A stretch of 48,389 bases of DNA from JAWXBK01 sp040878185 (GTDB taxonomy: Bacteria; Pseudomonadota; Alphaproteobacteria; Dongiales; Dongiaceae). Below the pieces are notes generated by a model. That model was not told the DNA's origin, searched no databases, and saw only the letters and a list, made by a program, of their open reading frames with translations. The stretch covers positions 1 to 48,389 of the forward strand of contig JBBDMS010000064.1 of the NCBI GenBank assembly GCA_040878185.1, written 5' to 3'. The position numbers were made by a program, and so were the translations under genes. Below are positions 7,936 to 16,247 of the stretch, one piece after another (the first letter of the stretch is position 1; each line of letters begins with the position of its first letter).

Positions 7936-8857
7936 GACGGTTCGCCCTTGCCTCCGCTGCGCCGTTCCCGCGATCCCGCCCCGCCGCGATTCGCATCCCG
8001 AATCGCATCCCGATTTCCCGGCCGAAGCGGCGCGGAACTATAGCCGAAGGGCTGTCACAGGCGCGCGCTTTCTGGCACGCTTTCTCGGGCTTTTTCTGGC
8101 GGCCTTTTGCCTCACGGCACCGGTTTATGCGCTCGATCTGCCGGCCGCGCTCGAAGCGGGCGAGCGGGCGGTCGCTGCCGCGGTGATCGACGGCGATACC
8201 CTGTTGCTGGATGACGGGCGCGAGGTCCGGCTGGTGGGGCTCCAGGCCCCGAAACTGCCGCTCGGCCGGCCCGATTTCCGGGCCTGGCCGCTCGCCCACG
8301 AGGCGAAAGCAGCATTGGAGGCGCTCGTCCTGGGCAAGGCGATCACCCTCGCCTATGGCGGACGTCAACTCGACCGCCACGGCCGCGCGCTGGCCCATCT
8401 CTATCGCGACGACGGAACCTGGATACAGGGCGAATTGTTAGAGCTCGGCATGGCACGGGTCTATTCATTTGCCGACAATCGCGCCCTCGTCGCCGAGATG
8501 CTGGCGATCGAGCAGGCAACGCGCGCGGTTGGGCGCGGCATCTGGGGCCTCGACTGGTATGCGATCCGCGGCCTCGATTCGATCGAGGATGACCGCGACA
8601 GTTTCCAGCTTGTCGAGGGCCGCATTCTCGACGCGGCGCGGGCGGGCGGGCGCGGTTATCTCAATTTCGGCGCCGACCGGATGACCGATTTCACGCTGTC
8701 GCTCGATCCAGCGACCCTCCGTCTGTTCGACGCGGAAGGGTTGCCGATCGAGCAACTCGAAGGCCGTCGCATCCGTGTGCGCGGCTGGGTAGACTATTTC
8801 AACGGACCGATGATCGAGATCACGCATCCCGAACAGATCGAGGTACTGGACGAATGA
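7934..8857 (+). CDS. Secreted thermonuclease-like (SNase) domain protein
   Basis: The SNase OB-fold begins near residue 70 with VIDGDTLLLDDGREVRLVGLQAPK and continues with DRHGRALAHLY and GELLELGMARVY. It keeps DGDT and the following Arg of the nuclease core, so phosphodiesterase activity on nucleic acids is plausible but untested. A hydrophobic stretch FLGLFLAAFCLTAPVYA just before it looks like a signal peptide, placing the protein in the periplasm. The last ~90 residues form a separate strand-rich domain ending PMIEITHPEQIEVL. The only ATG upstream of the signal is at 7934, giving an implausible Pro/Arg-rich 50-residue leader that overlaps the divergent peptidase; a CTG near 8083 or 8095 may be the real start. 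The stop overlaps the next gene (ATGA). Confidence 0.75.
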   Translation: MTVRPCLRCAVPAIPPRRDSHPESHPDFPAEAARNYSRRAVTGARFLARFLGLFLAAFCLTAPVYALDLPAALEAGERAVAAAVIDGDTLLLDDGREVRLVGLQAPKLPLGRPDFRAWPLAHEAKAALEALVLGKAITLAYGGRQLDRHGRALAHLYRDDGTWIQGELLELGMARVYSFADNRALVAEMLAIEQATRAVGRGIWGLDWYAIRGLDSIEDDRDSFQLVEGRILDAARAGGRGYLNFGADRMTDFTLSLDPATLRLFDAEGLPIEQLEGRRIRVRGWVDYFNGPMIEITHPEQIEVLDE

Positions 8858-10350
8858 CACGCGCAATCCGGGCCACAAAGCCGGCGCCCCGCCGCTGGCA
8901 CTATGCCGCGATCCTCGCGATCCTGCTGCTGCCAGCGCTGGCCGCCTGCAGCACCAATCCCGCAACCGGACAGAGCAGCTTCACCGGCTGCATGTCGGAA
9001 GGGCAGGAGCGCAGCATCGGTCAGGAATATCACCCGCAGATTCTCCAGGAGTTCAGCGGCGCCTACGACGATCCCGCGCTGCAGGCGTATGTCAACGAGA
9101 TCGGCCAGCGCCTCGCCAAGACGTCCGAACGGCCGAATCTGAACTATACGTTCACCGTCCTCGATTCGCCGGTGGTCAATGCCTTCGCGGTGCCGGGCGG
9201 CTACATCTACATCACGCGCGGGCTGATGGCGCTCGCCGACAACGAGGCCGAGGTCGCCGGCGTGATCGCACACGAGATCGGTCATATCACGGCGCGTCAC
9301 AGCAACGCGCGCTATTGCCAGTCGATGGTGGCCCAGCTCGGTGCGATCGGACTCGGCGTCCTCACCGGTTCCAGCGCGGTTGCGGAGGCGGCCAACATGG
9401 GCGCGGCCGTCTATCTGCAGAGCTATTCCCGCGAGCAGGAATTTGAATCCGATCTGCTCGGCGTTCGGTATCTTTCGCGCGCCGGCTACGATCCGCAGGC
9501 GATGTCGACGTTCCTTGCGAGCATGCTCGAGAGCAGCCGGCTCGATGCGCAGCTCGCGGGACGGGCGGGCGCTGCCGACGAGTTCAGCATCTTCCAGACC
9601 CATCCGCGCACTGCGGACCGGGTCCAGCGTGCCATTCAGCAGGCGGCGGGCTCCGAGGTCGCCGATCCGGTGCTCAACGCCGACCGCTATCTCGATGAGA
9701 TCGACGGCATGCTGTACGGCGACGATCCGGACGAAGGGTACATCCGCGATACCCGCTTCGTTCACCCGACGCTCAAGTTCGAGTTCACCGTGCCCGACGG
9801 GTTCCGTCTGTTCAATTCGTCGAGCGCGGTGATTGCCCAAGGGCCGAACAATTCCGCGATCATTTTCGATCGCGCCCCGCAGGGTACACAGGCCTCGAAC
9901 ATGCAGCGCTATATCAGCGAGCAATGGCTGTCCAACGTCGAGCTTTCGAATCTGGGGCCGATCACGGTGAACGGGCTCGACGGCGCATCGGCGACAGCGC
10001 GCGTCGCGACCAATAACGGCGAGCGCGACGCGCTGCTCGTTGCAGTGCGGTGGGACCAGAACACGATCTATCGCTTCGCCTTCCTGGTTCAGCCGGGGCA
10101 GATGGATTCGATGCGTAGTGCGTTTGCCGGCACGGTCAACAGCTTCAAGCGTATCAGCGATGCGGAAGCCGCGACGTTCAAACCGCATCGGATCGAAGTG
10201 GTCACCGTCGGCAGCGGCATGACCGTCCAGAGTCTCGCCGCACAGATGCCCTACCCGGATTACAAAGTGGAACGGTTCCTCGTGCTCAACGGTCTCGCGC
10301 CGGGCGCACAGGTCACCCCCGGTCAGCGCGTGAAGATCGTGGTCGAGTAG
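8854..10350 (+). CDS. M48-family metalloprotease lipoprotein with C-terminal LysM-like domain
   Basis: Predicted outer-membrane or periplasmic lipoprotein of 498 residues. A signal with lipobox ALAAC places the lipidated Cys at residue 32. The zinc site is HEIGH (140-144) with the third ligand in EFESD near 196-200. The layout matches BepA/LoiP-type periplasmic quality-control proteases that degrade or assist outer-membrane proteins. After residue ~290 comes a non-catalytic region, and the last ~50 residues (VVTVGSGMTVQSLA ... LNGLAPGAQVTPGQRVKIV) read as a LysM-like peptidoglycan-binding repeat. It overlaps the SNase gene by four bases and is followed within eight bases by the cyclase, so the genes are probably co-transcribed. 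Confidence 0.9.
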   Translation: MTRAIRATKPAPRRWHYAAILAILLLPALAACSTNPATGQSSFTGCMSEGQERSIGQEYHPQILQEFSGAYDDPALQAYVNEIGQRLAKTSERPNLNYTFTVLDSPVVNAFAVPGGYIYITRGLMALADNEAEVAGVIAHEIGHITARHSNARYCQSMVAQLGAIGLGVLTGSSAVAEAANMGAAVYLQSYSREQEFESDLLGVRYLSRAGYDPQAMSTFLASMLESSRLDAQLAGRAGAADEFSIFQTHPRTADRVQRAIQQAAGSEVADPVLNADRYLDEIDGMLYGDDPDEGYIRDTRFVHPTLKFEFTVPDGFRLFNSSSAVIAQGPNNSAIIFDRAPQGTQASNMQRYISEQWLSNVELSNLGPITVNGLDGASATARVATNNGERDALLVAVRWDQNTIYRFAFLVQPGQMDSMRSAFAGTVNSFKRISDAEAATFKPHRIEVVTVGSGMTVQSLAAQMPYPDYKVERFLVLNGLAPGAQVTPGQRVKIVVE

Positions 10351-10357
10351 CGCGCAT

Positions 10358-12187
10358 TTGACCGACAGGGGAATGGGGGAACGGCGCCGCTGGCGACCGA
10401 CGGTCGCGGCGGCGCTGTTTATCGGCTTTGGCGGACTGGTCGCGCTCGCATCGAGCGCGGCCTTTCTGACCGCGGCGTTCGTCGCCGAGCGCAACACCTC
10501 CGAACTGGTCAGCGATACGGCCGAGCTCTATCTCGAGAACATGGAGCTCCGCTTCGAGGGAATTCTCGAACCGGCGCAACGGCAGGTCGAGTTCGTGGCC
10601 CGGCATCTATCGGACGGCAGGACGCCGCTCGACGACGATCAGCGCATTGCCGATCTGCTGCTGGGCACGCTCGCATCGGGTGCCGACATCGCGGGTGTCG
10701 CCTATGTCAGTCTGGACCTGCGGGCGATCTATGCCGGTACCTGGCTGGAGGGCCACGACACGGGCATCGAAAGCTTTGTGAGCTGGCCCGAGATGCGGCT
10801 TCTGATCAGGCTCGGCGAAGAAACAGAGGGCACGATCTGGACCGAGCCGATCTATATGGATTTTTTCGGCACCAGTTTCATGACGGTCATGAGCCCGGTT
10901 CGCACGGAAGCCGGCTATCAGGGCATCGCGGTTGCCGCCGTATCGTTGCCTTCGCTCTCCCGCGCGCTCGACCTGCAGGCGGCCGAGCAACCGGGGATCG
11001 TCGCCTTTGCTCTGCGTGGTGAGAACAATGTCATCGCGCATCCGGTGATTGCCGATGGCCTGGTCGAACATTCGACCGAGGACCCGGTGCCGACCCGCCA
11101 CCTCGTACACGATGCGGTGCTCGCCAATCTCTGGGAGGCGGAGCGTTATCCGATCGGATTGATCGACGTCGCCGATATCGAAGCCTGGGAGCTTTATCTC
11201 GGCGACGACGAGCACATCGTCATGCTGAAGGAGATCGAGGGTTACGGCATTCTGCCGCACACGCTCGGCATCCATTTTCCGCGCGGCGAGGCCGGTGGCT
11301 TTGTGGAGCGGCTGGAGTACGCGGTCTATGTGGGAGTAGCGATCCTGCTGATCTCTGTCATCGCGGCCTGGCTGATCGGTCGTGCGATCGGCCGCCCGGT
11401 GCAGCGTCTTGCCGGCAACGCCGATCGTATTGCGCAGCTCGATTTCACGCACGCGATGCCATTGCCGCGGAGCCCGTTCCGCGAAACCGACGATGCGGCG
11501 GGGGCGTTCAACTCCATGCTGCGCGGCGTTCGCTTCTTCGAAACCTATCTGCCGCGGCGTTTGGTCGAGCGACTGATGCAGAAGGGCGAAAGCGGCGCCC
11601 TGGCATCCGAACAGCGCGACGTCACGGTCCTGTTCACGGATATCGTCGGCTTCACGTCGATCGGCGAACGGCTGACGGCCGAACAGTTGAGCGCCTTCCT
11701 CAATCGTCATTTCACGATGCTGGCGGAATGTATCGAGGCCGAGGATGGTACGATCGACAAGTATATCGGCGATTCGATCATGGCGTTCTGGAATGCGCCG
11801 TTCGATCAGCCCGATCACGCCGACCGTGCGGTGCGTGCCGCCCGATGCATGGCGGGGCTGATCGCTGCGGACAACGAGCGGCGGCGGCACAAGGGATTGC
11901 GGCCGGTCCGTCTGCGCATCGGCATCCATACCGGGCCCGCCGTCGCCGGCAATATCGGAGCGCCCGGCCGCGTGAATTACACGCTGGTCGGCGACACGGT
12001 CAACGCGGCGCAGCGCCTCGAGGCGCTGGGCAAGGAGCTGCAACCGGATGCGCCGGTGTCGATCGTGGTTAGCGAAACCGTCGTTGCCGCGTTGCACCCT
12101 CCGGTGCCGGTGGTGCCGCTCGGCAATGTCGTGCTGCGCGGCCGGCACGAACCGCTTAATGTCTTCGGGGTGCGTACGGAGGAATAG
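10358..12187 (+). CDS. Membrane class III adenylate/guanylate cyclase with periplasmic sensor and HAMP
   Basis: 609 residues from a TTG; an ATG at 10373 would remove five. Membrane helices lie near residues 15-42 and 325-345, enclosing a ~280-residue periplasmic sensor that looks Cache-like. A HAMP segment (IGRAIGRPVQRLAGNADRIA) follows, then the class III catalytic domain. Metal-binding aspartates are in VLFTDIVGFTS (about 428) and YIGDS (about 471). The Lys in TIDKYIGD and VNYTLVGDTVNAAQRLE agree with a cyclase active site. It should make cAMP (or cGMP) in response to an extracytoplasmic signal. The window encodes an FNR-class regulator, but nothing here proves that it binds the product. 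Confidence 0.9.
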   Translation: MTDRGMGERRRWRPTVAAALFIGFGGLVALASSAAFLTAAFVAERNTSELVSDTAELYLENMELRFEGILEPAQRQVEFVARHLSDGRTPLDDDQRIADLLLGTLASGADIAGVAYVSLDLRAIYAGTWLEGHDTGIESFVSWPEMRLLIRLGEETEGTIWTEPIYMDFFGTSFMTVMSPVRTEAGYQGIAVAAVSLPSLSRALDLQAAEQPGIVAFALRGENNVIAHPVIADGLVEHSTEDPVPTRHLVHDAVLANLWEAERYPIGLIDVADIEAWELYLGDDEHIVMLKEIEGYGILPHTLGIHFPRGEAGGFVERLEYAVYVGVAILLISVIAAWLIGRAIGRPVQRLAGNADRIAQLDFTHAMPLPRSPFRETDDAAGAFNSMLRGVRFFETYLPRRLVERLMQKGESGALASEQRDVTVLFTDIVGFTSIGERLTAEQLSAFLNRHFTMLAECIEAEDGTIDKYIGDSIMAFWNAPFDQPDHADRAVRAARCMAGLIAADNERRRHKGLRPVRLRIGIHTGPAVAGNIGAPGRVNYTLVGDTVNAAQRLEALGKELQPDAPVSIVVSETVVAALHPPVPVVPLGNVVLRGRHEPLNVFGVRTEE

Positions 12188-12954
12188 TGAGCGGCGAATC
12201 GAAGGACAAAACCGCGGCACTACCGCTGCTCTATACCGAGCTCGCCGGCTGGTTTCATCTGCTGACCGCGCCCGAAGACTACGAAGAGGAAGCGACCGAG
12301 TATTTCGGCCGCATCGAGGCGGCGCTGGGCGGCCGGCCGGGGGCGCTGCTCGAGCTGGGTTGCGGCGGCGGCAACAATGCGTCCTACATGAAACACTGGA
12401 CGCGCGCGACCCTGACGGACGTTTCGTTGCCGATGCTCGAGATGAGCCGCCGCATCAATCCCGACTGCGAGCATGTCGCCGGCGACATGCGGAGCTTGCG
12501 CCTCGGCCGCGTCTTCGATGCGGTCTTTCTGCACGATGCTGTCTGCTACATGCGCAGCGTTGCGGATCTGCGCCGCGCGCTGGAAACCATGTTCGTCCAT
12601 TGCCGGCCCGGTGGCGTCGCCTTCGTCGTGCCCGACGATGTGACCGAGACCTTTTTGCCCCGCACCGATCATGGTGGCCATGACGGGAAGGCGGGTGGAC
12701 CCGACGAAGGCCGCGCGCTGCGCTATCTCGAATGGAGCTGGGATCCCGATTCCGCCGATACCGAAGCCGTGACCGATTTCTCCTATCTACTGCGCGAGCG
12801 CGACGGATCGGTTCGGGCGCTGAAGGACCGGCATGATTTCGGCCTGTTTCCGCGCGCGACCTGGCTCGGGCTTCTCGCGGATATCGGGTTCGATGCGGAG
12901 CCGGCGCCGTCGGAGATCGGCGGCGTGCCGTTCATCGCGCGAAGGCCGCGTTAG
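12187..12954 (+). CDS. Class I SAM-dependent methyltransferase
   Basis: 255 residues from a GTG that shares its first base with the TAG stop of the cyclase gene. The SAM-binding motif I is LLELGCGGGNNASYM near 55-70, with an acidic end to strand 2 (LTDVSLPMLEMS), AGDMRSLRLG and FDAVFLHDAVCYM as motifs II-IV. The C-terminal half is unremarkable beta/alpha sequence with a YLEWSWDPD segment. The family is broad and the substrate cannot be read from sequence. Tight coupling to the cyclase may be only operon packing. Confidence 0.88.
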   Translation: MSGESKDKTAALPLLYTELAGWFHLLTAPEDYEEEATEYFGRIEAALGGRPGALLELGCGGGNNASYMKHWTRATLTDVSLPMLEMSRRINPDCEHVAGDMRSLRLGRVFDAVFLHDAVCYMRSVADLRRALETMFVHCRPGGVAFVVPDDVTETFLPRTDHGGHDGKAGGPDEGRALRYLEWSWDPDSADTEAVTDFSYLLRERDGSVRALKDRHDFGLFPRATWLGLLADIGFDAEPAPSEIGGVPFIARRPR

Positions 12955-12967
12955 CGTTGCGGCCGCG

Positions 12968-13774
12968 TTAGGTCTCGATCCGGTCGACGATCGCGCCGCT
13001 GCAATCGAAACAGACCGCGACCAGCGGTCCGCCGAAGCCCGCACCCGCATCGATGCTGGCCGACCAGCCGTTGGTCGTGATCCCGCCATGAGTGCGGTCA
13101 TAGCCGCGCACCACGCAGCGGAACTCGCCGAACGGTCCGCGCATCCGCGCGAAGCCTTCGCCGCCCCACCATAACTCGTCGCTCTGCGCCGAGAGCGGCC
13201 GGTCGGGGTCGATACCGGCATGGACGAACAGCAGCGCATTGTCGTCGGTATAGGCGGCCCGCCTGAGCGCGCTCATCAGCACGTAGTGGCCGGGCCGCGC
13301 CTGCATCGCGGCGCGCAGGCCGTTGGTCCAGCGCGTGATCGAGACGGCGCCGTCGCGAGCGCAGAGAATCCCTTCCTGCGCGCTGCCGCCATAGGCGGTG
13401 AGCGTCGCGCTGACGCCATGATCGAGCATCCATTGCAGAACCTCGCGCGGGTTCGGCGCGAACTGAAGCTGCAGCAGCTTCTGCCACATCTCCTCCTGGC
13501 TACCGCGCAGATAGGCGATGTCGTAGGCGAAGACGCGCGAGCGCGAGAGGAAATGCCGGCGATAGGCGAGAAGGTCGTCGATCGTTGCCGCGACATGATC
13601 GCCGTGACCGAGATAATTGCCGAGATAGACGATGCGGTCGCCCTCGACGAGACGCTGATCGAGCCTTTCATGCAGGCGGAGGAGCGGGTCTGCCATGCCG
13701 TGGATGGCTGCAATCGCCCAGACGCGCGTCGGCTTGCGAAGCAGCGCGAACTTATCCCGATCGGCAGAGGTCAC
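12968..13774 (-). CDS. Metallophosphoesterase-fold protein with all catalytic motifs altered (pseudophosphatase)
   Basis: 268 residues from a GTG with CAGGAA ribosome site upstream; reading further upstream gives only unstructured Arg-rich sequence. The overall layout is that of bacterial PPP-type serine/threonine phosphatases, but each metal or catalytic motif is changed. GDIHG is AAIHG (22-26), GDYVDRG is GNYLGHG (52-58), GNHE is GSQE (91-94) and the late GHT is GYD in VVRGYDRTHGG. Only VHAGIDP keeps its His. The rest of the fold, including DAGAGFGGPL, is well conserved, so the gene is not simply decaying. I infer a catalytically inactive binding or regulatory protein. It lies convergent with the methyltransferase gene and downstream of the carD terminator. 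Confidence 0.8.
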   Translation of the reverse strand: MTSADRDKFALLRKPTRVWAIAAIHGMADPLLRLHERLDQRLVEGDRIVYLGNYLGHGDHVAATIDDLLAYRRHFLSRSRVFAYDIAYLRGSQEEMWQKLLQLQFAPNPREVLQWMLDHGVSATLTAYGGSAQEGILCARDGAVSITRWTNGLRAAMQARPGHYVLMSALRRAAYTDDNALLFVHAGIDPDRPLSAQSDELWWGGEGFARMRGPFGEFRCVVRGYDRTHGGITTNGWSASIDAGAGFGGPLVAVCFDCSGAIVDRIET

Positions 13775-13882
13775 GTCAAATTCCTGGCACTGTTCGCCGC
13801 GAGAATAAGGGGCTCGCCGCGTGCTGCCAACATCAACCGCCATTGGGCGCGCGACCGTCCCCTCCGGCAGAGGCAGAAACGC

Positions 13883-13913
13883 AAAACGCCCGGCCGCGTG
13901 AGCAGCCGGGCGT
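13883..13913 (-). terminator. Rho-independent terminator of carD
   Basis: Perfect 9-bp arms (ACGCCCGGC at 13886-13894 and GCCGGGCGT at 13905-13913) with a 10-base loop. Read on the minus strand the stem is followed by TTTT. It lies about 50 bases after the CarD stop codon and before the phosphatase-like gene, whose start is further downstream. Confidence 0.8.
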
Positions 13914-13965
13914 CGTACGGTTTCATGCCGCCGAAGCGGCTGCCGATGCGGCTCCGTCGATGCGG

Positions 13966-15078
13966 TCAGGCCGCTTTCAGCACCAGGTTGAGGCGCTTGG
14001 TTGCCTGTTCCTCGTCGATATCCTCGATCGCGGCGAACTCGCGCACCAGCCGGTCGAGCGCGGCCTGATAGATCTGCCGCTCGGAATAAGACTGGTCCGG
14101 CTGATCGGCGTTGCGATGCAGATCGCGCACCACCTCGGCGACCTGGACCGGATCGCCGGAATTGATCTTGGCCTCGTATTCCTGCGCGCGACGGCTCCAC
14201 ATCGTGCGCTTGATGCGCGAGCGGCCCTTGAGCGTGGCCAGCGCCGTATCCATCACCTTGCGGCTCGAGAGACGACGCAGGCCCGAATTCTGTGCCTTCG
14301 CGACCGGCACGCGCAGCGTCATCCGGTCCTTCTCGAAGCGGATGGTGATGAGCTGCAGCTTGTGGCCGGCGATGTCGTGCATTTCCACGCCCATCACCTT
14401 GCCCACGCCATGCGTCGGATAGACGACGAAATCGCCCTTGCGGAACGGCGGTTCGGCCTTGGCCTTCGCGACCACAGCCTCGACGATCTTCGGCGTCTCG
14501 ACGGCGTGCAGCTCGACCTTCGGCTTCATTTTGACCGGCTCGGGTCTTCCCTTCGCCACCAGGACCGGCTTCGGTGCCGGCTTCGCTGCCATCGGTTTCG
14601 CGGCAACGGGTTTCGCGGCGGGTTTCATGCCGGGTTTCGCAGCGGAGGGCTTCACCACAGCGAGTTTCGCGGCCGGCGCCTTCGCGGGCGCTGCCTTGGC
14701 GGCCGGCTTCGCGGGCACTGCCTTCGCGGTTGGGGCCTTGGCGGCCGGCTTCGCGGCCGGGGCCTTGGCAGCCGGTTTCGCCTTCGCCGCCGGCTTTGCC
14801 GGGGCCTTGCTCACGGCCTTCGCCGGTTTCGTCGTCTTCTTGCTGGTCGCGGTCTTCGTCACGTTTGATGCTTTCTTCTTTGTCGTAACCGGTTTCGGTT
14901 TCGAAGCCGCCTTGTCGCGCCGCCGGCCGTCGGCCGTCCTGGCCGCCGGCTGAGCCCTGCCGCCCGCCCGGTTACCGGATGCGGCAGACTTGGCTGCCGT
15001 CGGCCGGCCGGCCGTGCTGGTCTTTTTTTTCGCCTTTTTGTCCGCGCCCTGCCTGGATGCGGTTTTGCTGGTCGCCAT
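13966..15078 (-). CDS. CarD/CdnL-family RNA polymerase-binding regulator with a ~200-residue histone-like N-terminal extension
   Basis: 370 residues; ribosome site GAGAGG lies just before the ATG. Residues 211-370 are a complete CarD domain: the RNA polymerase-interacting part FRKGDFVVYPTHGVGKV, then IRFEKDRMTLRVPVAKA, and a helical DNA-binding C-terminus (LSSRKVM, WSRRAQEYE, SERQIYQAALDRLV). CarD stabilises open promoter complexes at housekeeping promoters. Ordinary bacterial CarD proteins are about 160-170 residues; here residues 1-205 are a low-complexity Lys/Ala/Pro tail of the AKPAAKAPAAK type, like eukaryotic H1 or bacterial H1-like proteins. It may tether the factor to DNA. A terminator follows, and fdxA lies upstream on the same strand. 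Confidence 0.93.
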   Translation of the reverse strand: MATSKTASRQGADKKAKKKTSTAGRPTAAKSAASGNRAGGRAQPAARTADGRRRDKAASKPKPVTTKKKASNVTKTATSKKTTKPAKAVSKAPAKPAAKAKPAAKAPAAKPAAKAPTAKAVPAKPAAKAAPAKAPAAKLAVVKPSAAKPGMKPAAKPVAAKPMAAKPAPKPVLVAKGRPEPVKMKPKVELHAVETPKIVEAVVAKAKAEPPFRKGDFVVYPTHGVGKVMGVEMHDIAGHKLQLITIRFEKDRMTLRVPVAKAQNSGLRRLSSRKVMDTALATLKGRSRIKRTMWSRRAQEYEAKINSGDPVQVAEVVRDLHRNADQPDQSYSERQIYQAALDRLVREFAAIEDIDEEQATKRLNLVLKAA

Positions 15079-15258
15079 GGATCGCCTCTCGTGCCCAATC
15101 GGCAGATCGCCGTCCCAAATCTCGCTGTCATAATCGTGGCCCGGCGCCGGCGATCAGGGAGCCTTTCGCAGCCGCAGCATACGGCCAACGCCCCCGATTC
15201 CGTCGGTTCGCCGGATTACAGGCCGGGTCGTGCCCCGATCTGTGGATAAAATGTAACA

Positions 15259-15276
15259 GAAAATCCGTCGATTTTC
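15259..15276. promoter_or_regulatory. Perfect AT-rich dyad upstream of carD
   Basis: GAAAATC and GATTTTC flank CGTC. It lies in the 269-base non-coding stretch between fdxA and carD, about 180 bases upstream of the carD start, within an AT-richer patch than its surroundings. It could be an operator or weak hairpin; nothing else in that stretch is recognisable. Confidence 0.25.
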
Positions 15277-15347
15277 AATCGGCAGACATGGCGACGTCCC
15301 GTCGCAGCGTCCGGGTCTTCGACAATTTCTATACTAATATCAAATAG

Positions 15348-15683
15348 TTAAGGCTTCCCGGGGTTCGTGCTGAACTGGGTTTCGAACTTGTCCGGGACGT
15401 CCTTCCACTGATCGGCATCGGCCGGTGGCTCGCCCTTGCGCGTGATGTTCGGCCATTGTTCCGAATATTGCCGGTTCATCTCGACCCACTTCTCGGCCTC
15501 GGAATCGGTATCCGGGATGATGGCGTCGATCGGGCATTCCGGCTCGCAGACCCCGCAATCGATGCATTCGTCGGGATGGATGACCAGCATGTTCTCGCCG
15601 ACATAGAAGCAGTCGACCGGGCACACCTCGATGCAGTCCATGTACTTGCAGCGGATGCAGGCCTGGGTGACGACGTAGGTCAT
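15348..15683 (-). CDS. fdxA: Seven-iron ferredoxin FdxA ([3Fe-4S][4Fe-4S])
   Basis: Small soluble electron carrier of 111 residues. I chose the ATG at 15683, which has GGGAGA eight bases upstream; the frame is open earlier but without family character. Cysteines are at 9, 12, 17, 21, 25, 40, 43, 46 and 50, the same spacing (offset by one) as Azotobacter ferredoxin I, whose two clusters are a 3Fe-4S and a 4Fe-4S. The C-terminal ~60 residues are the usual acidic FdxA tail (EKWVEMNRQYSEQWPNI). Position between an S4 protein and carD is a recurrent alphaproteobacterial arrangement. Confidence 0.95.
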   Translation of the reverse strand: MTYVVTQACIRCKYMDCIEVCPVDCFYVGENMLVIHPDECIDCGVCEPECPIDAIIPDTDSEAEKWVEMNRQYSEQWPNITRKGEPPADADQWKDVPDKFETQFSTNPGKP

Positions 15684-15794
15684 GCCGAAGATTTCTCCCG
15701 GTGCCGGCGCGTATGTTGCGCCGCGAAACGGCCGATCCGTATCATGCGTTTCATCGCGCATGCAACCCTGTCGCCGACGCGGAAATGGCCGGCT

Positions 15795-16247
15795 CTAGCC
15801 CTGCCCATCGCCGCCGGTCAGTCGTCCGTTGCTCCGGCGTTCGCCGGTCAGGCGTTCCAGTGCCCGCCGGTCGGCCTTGGTCGGCCGCCCGCTGCCGGGC
15901 TCGCGCTGCGCCGGTGCTGCCTCGATCGGCTCGACCACCCGCGGCGCGCTGAGATCCTCGTAAAGCGTCCGCGCCTCGGGCGCCGGCCCGCGTCTGGTGC
16001 CGAGCGCAACGACTTTCAGCACCTTCACATCGCGGCCATGCGCGAAGGTCAGCACATCGCCGGGACGGATCGCGTAATGCGCCTTGTCGACGACGCGCCC
16101 GCCGATCCGGATGCGGCCCTCGCTGCAGAAGCGCGTCGCGAGACTGCGCGTCCTGAAGACGCGCGCGTGCCACAGCCATTTGTCGAGCCGCAGGCTCGCC
16201 GCGCTGTCCGGTGCCGCGGGTTTTTCGGGCGAAAGAAGATCGCTCAC
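15795..16247 (-). CDS. S4-domain RNA-binding protein (Hsp15/HslR-like)
   Basis: 150 residues, GTG start overlapping the helicase stop codon (GTGA). The S4 domain covers about residues 20-80: RLDKWLWHARVFRTRSLATRFC, then EGRIRIGGRVVDKAHYAIRPGD. Hsp15-type proteins bind 50S subunits that carry stalled nascent chains. The C-terminal third is basic and Arg/Gly-rich. Coupling to the helicase suggests a shared role in RNA handling, which is inference. Confidence 0.9.
   Translation of the reverse strand: MSDLLSPEKPAAPDSAASLRLDKWLWHARVFRTRSLATRFCSEGRIRIGGRVVDKAHYAIRPGDVLTFAHGRDVKVLKVVALGTRRGPAPEARTLYEDLSAPRVVEPIEAAPAQREPGSGRPTKADRRALERLTGERRSNGRLTGGDGQG

Noticed and set aside
8794..10497. 567-codon minus-strand frame opposite the M48 gene
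   Set aside because: No family similarity; the plus strand holds lipobox, HEIGH and LysM-like blocks.
14450..15060. Repetitive AKPAA-coding DNA as a CRISPR or satellite array
   Set aside because: The period is that of in-frame Ala/Lys/Pro codons inside the CarD extension; there are no spacers of constant length.
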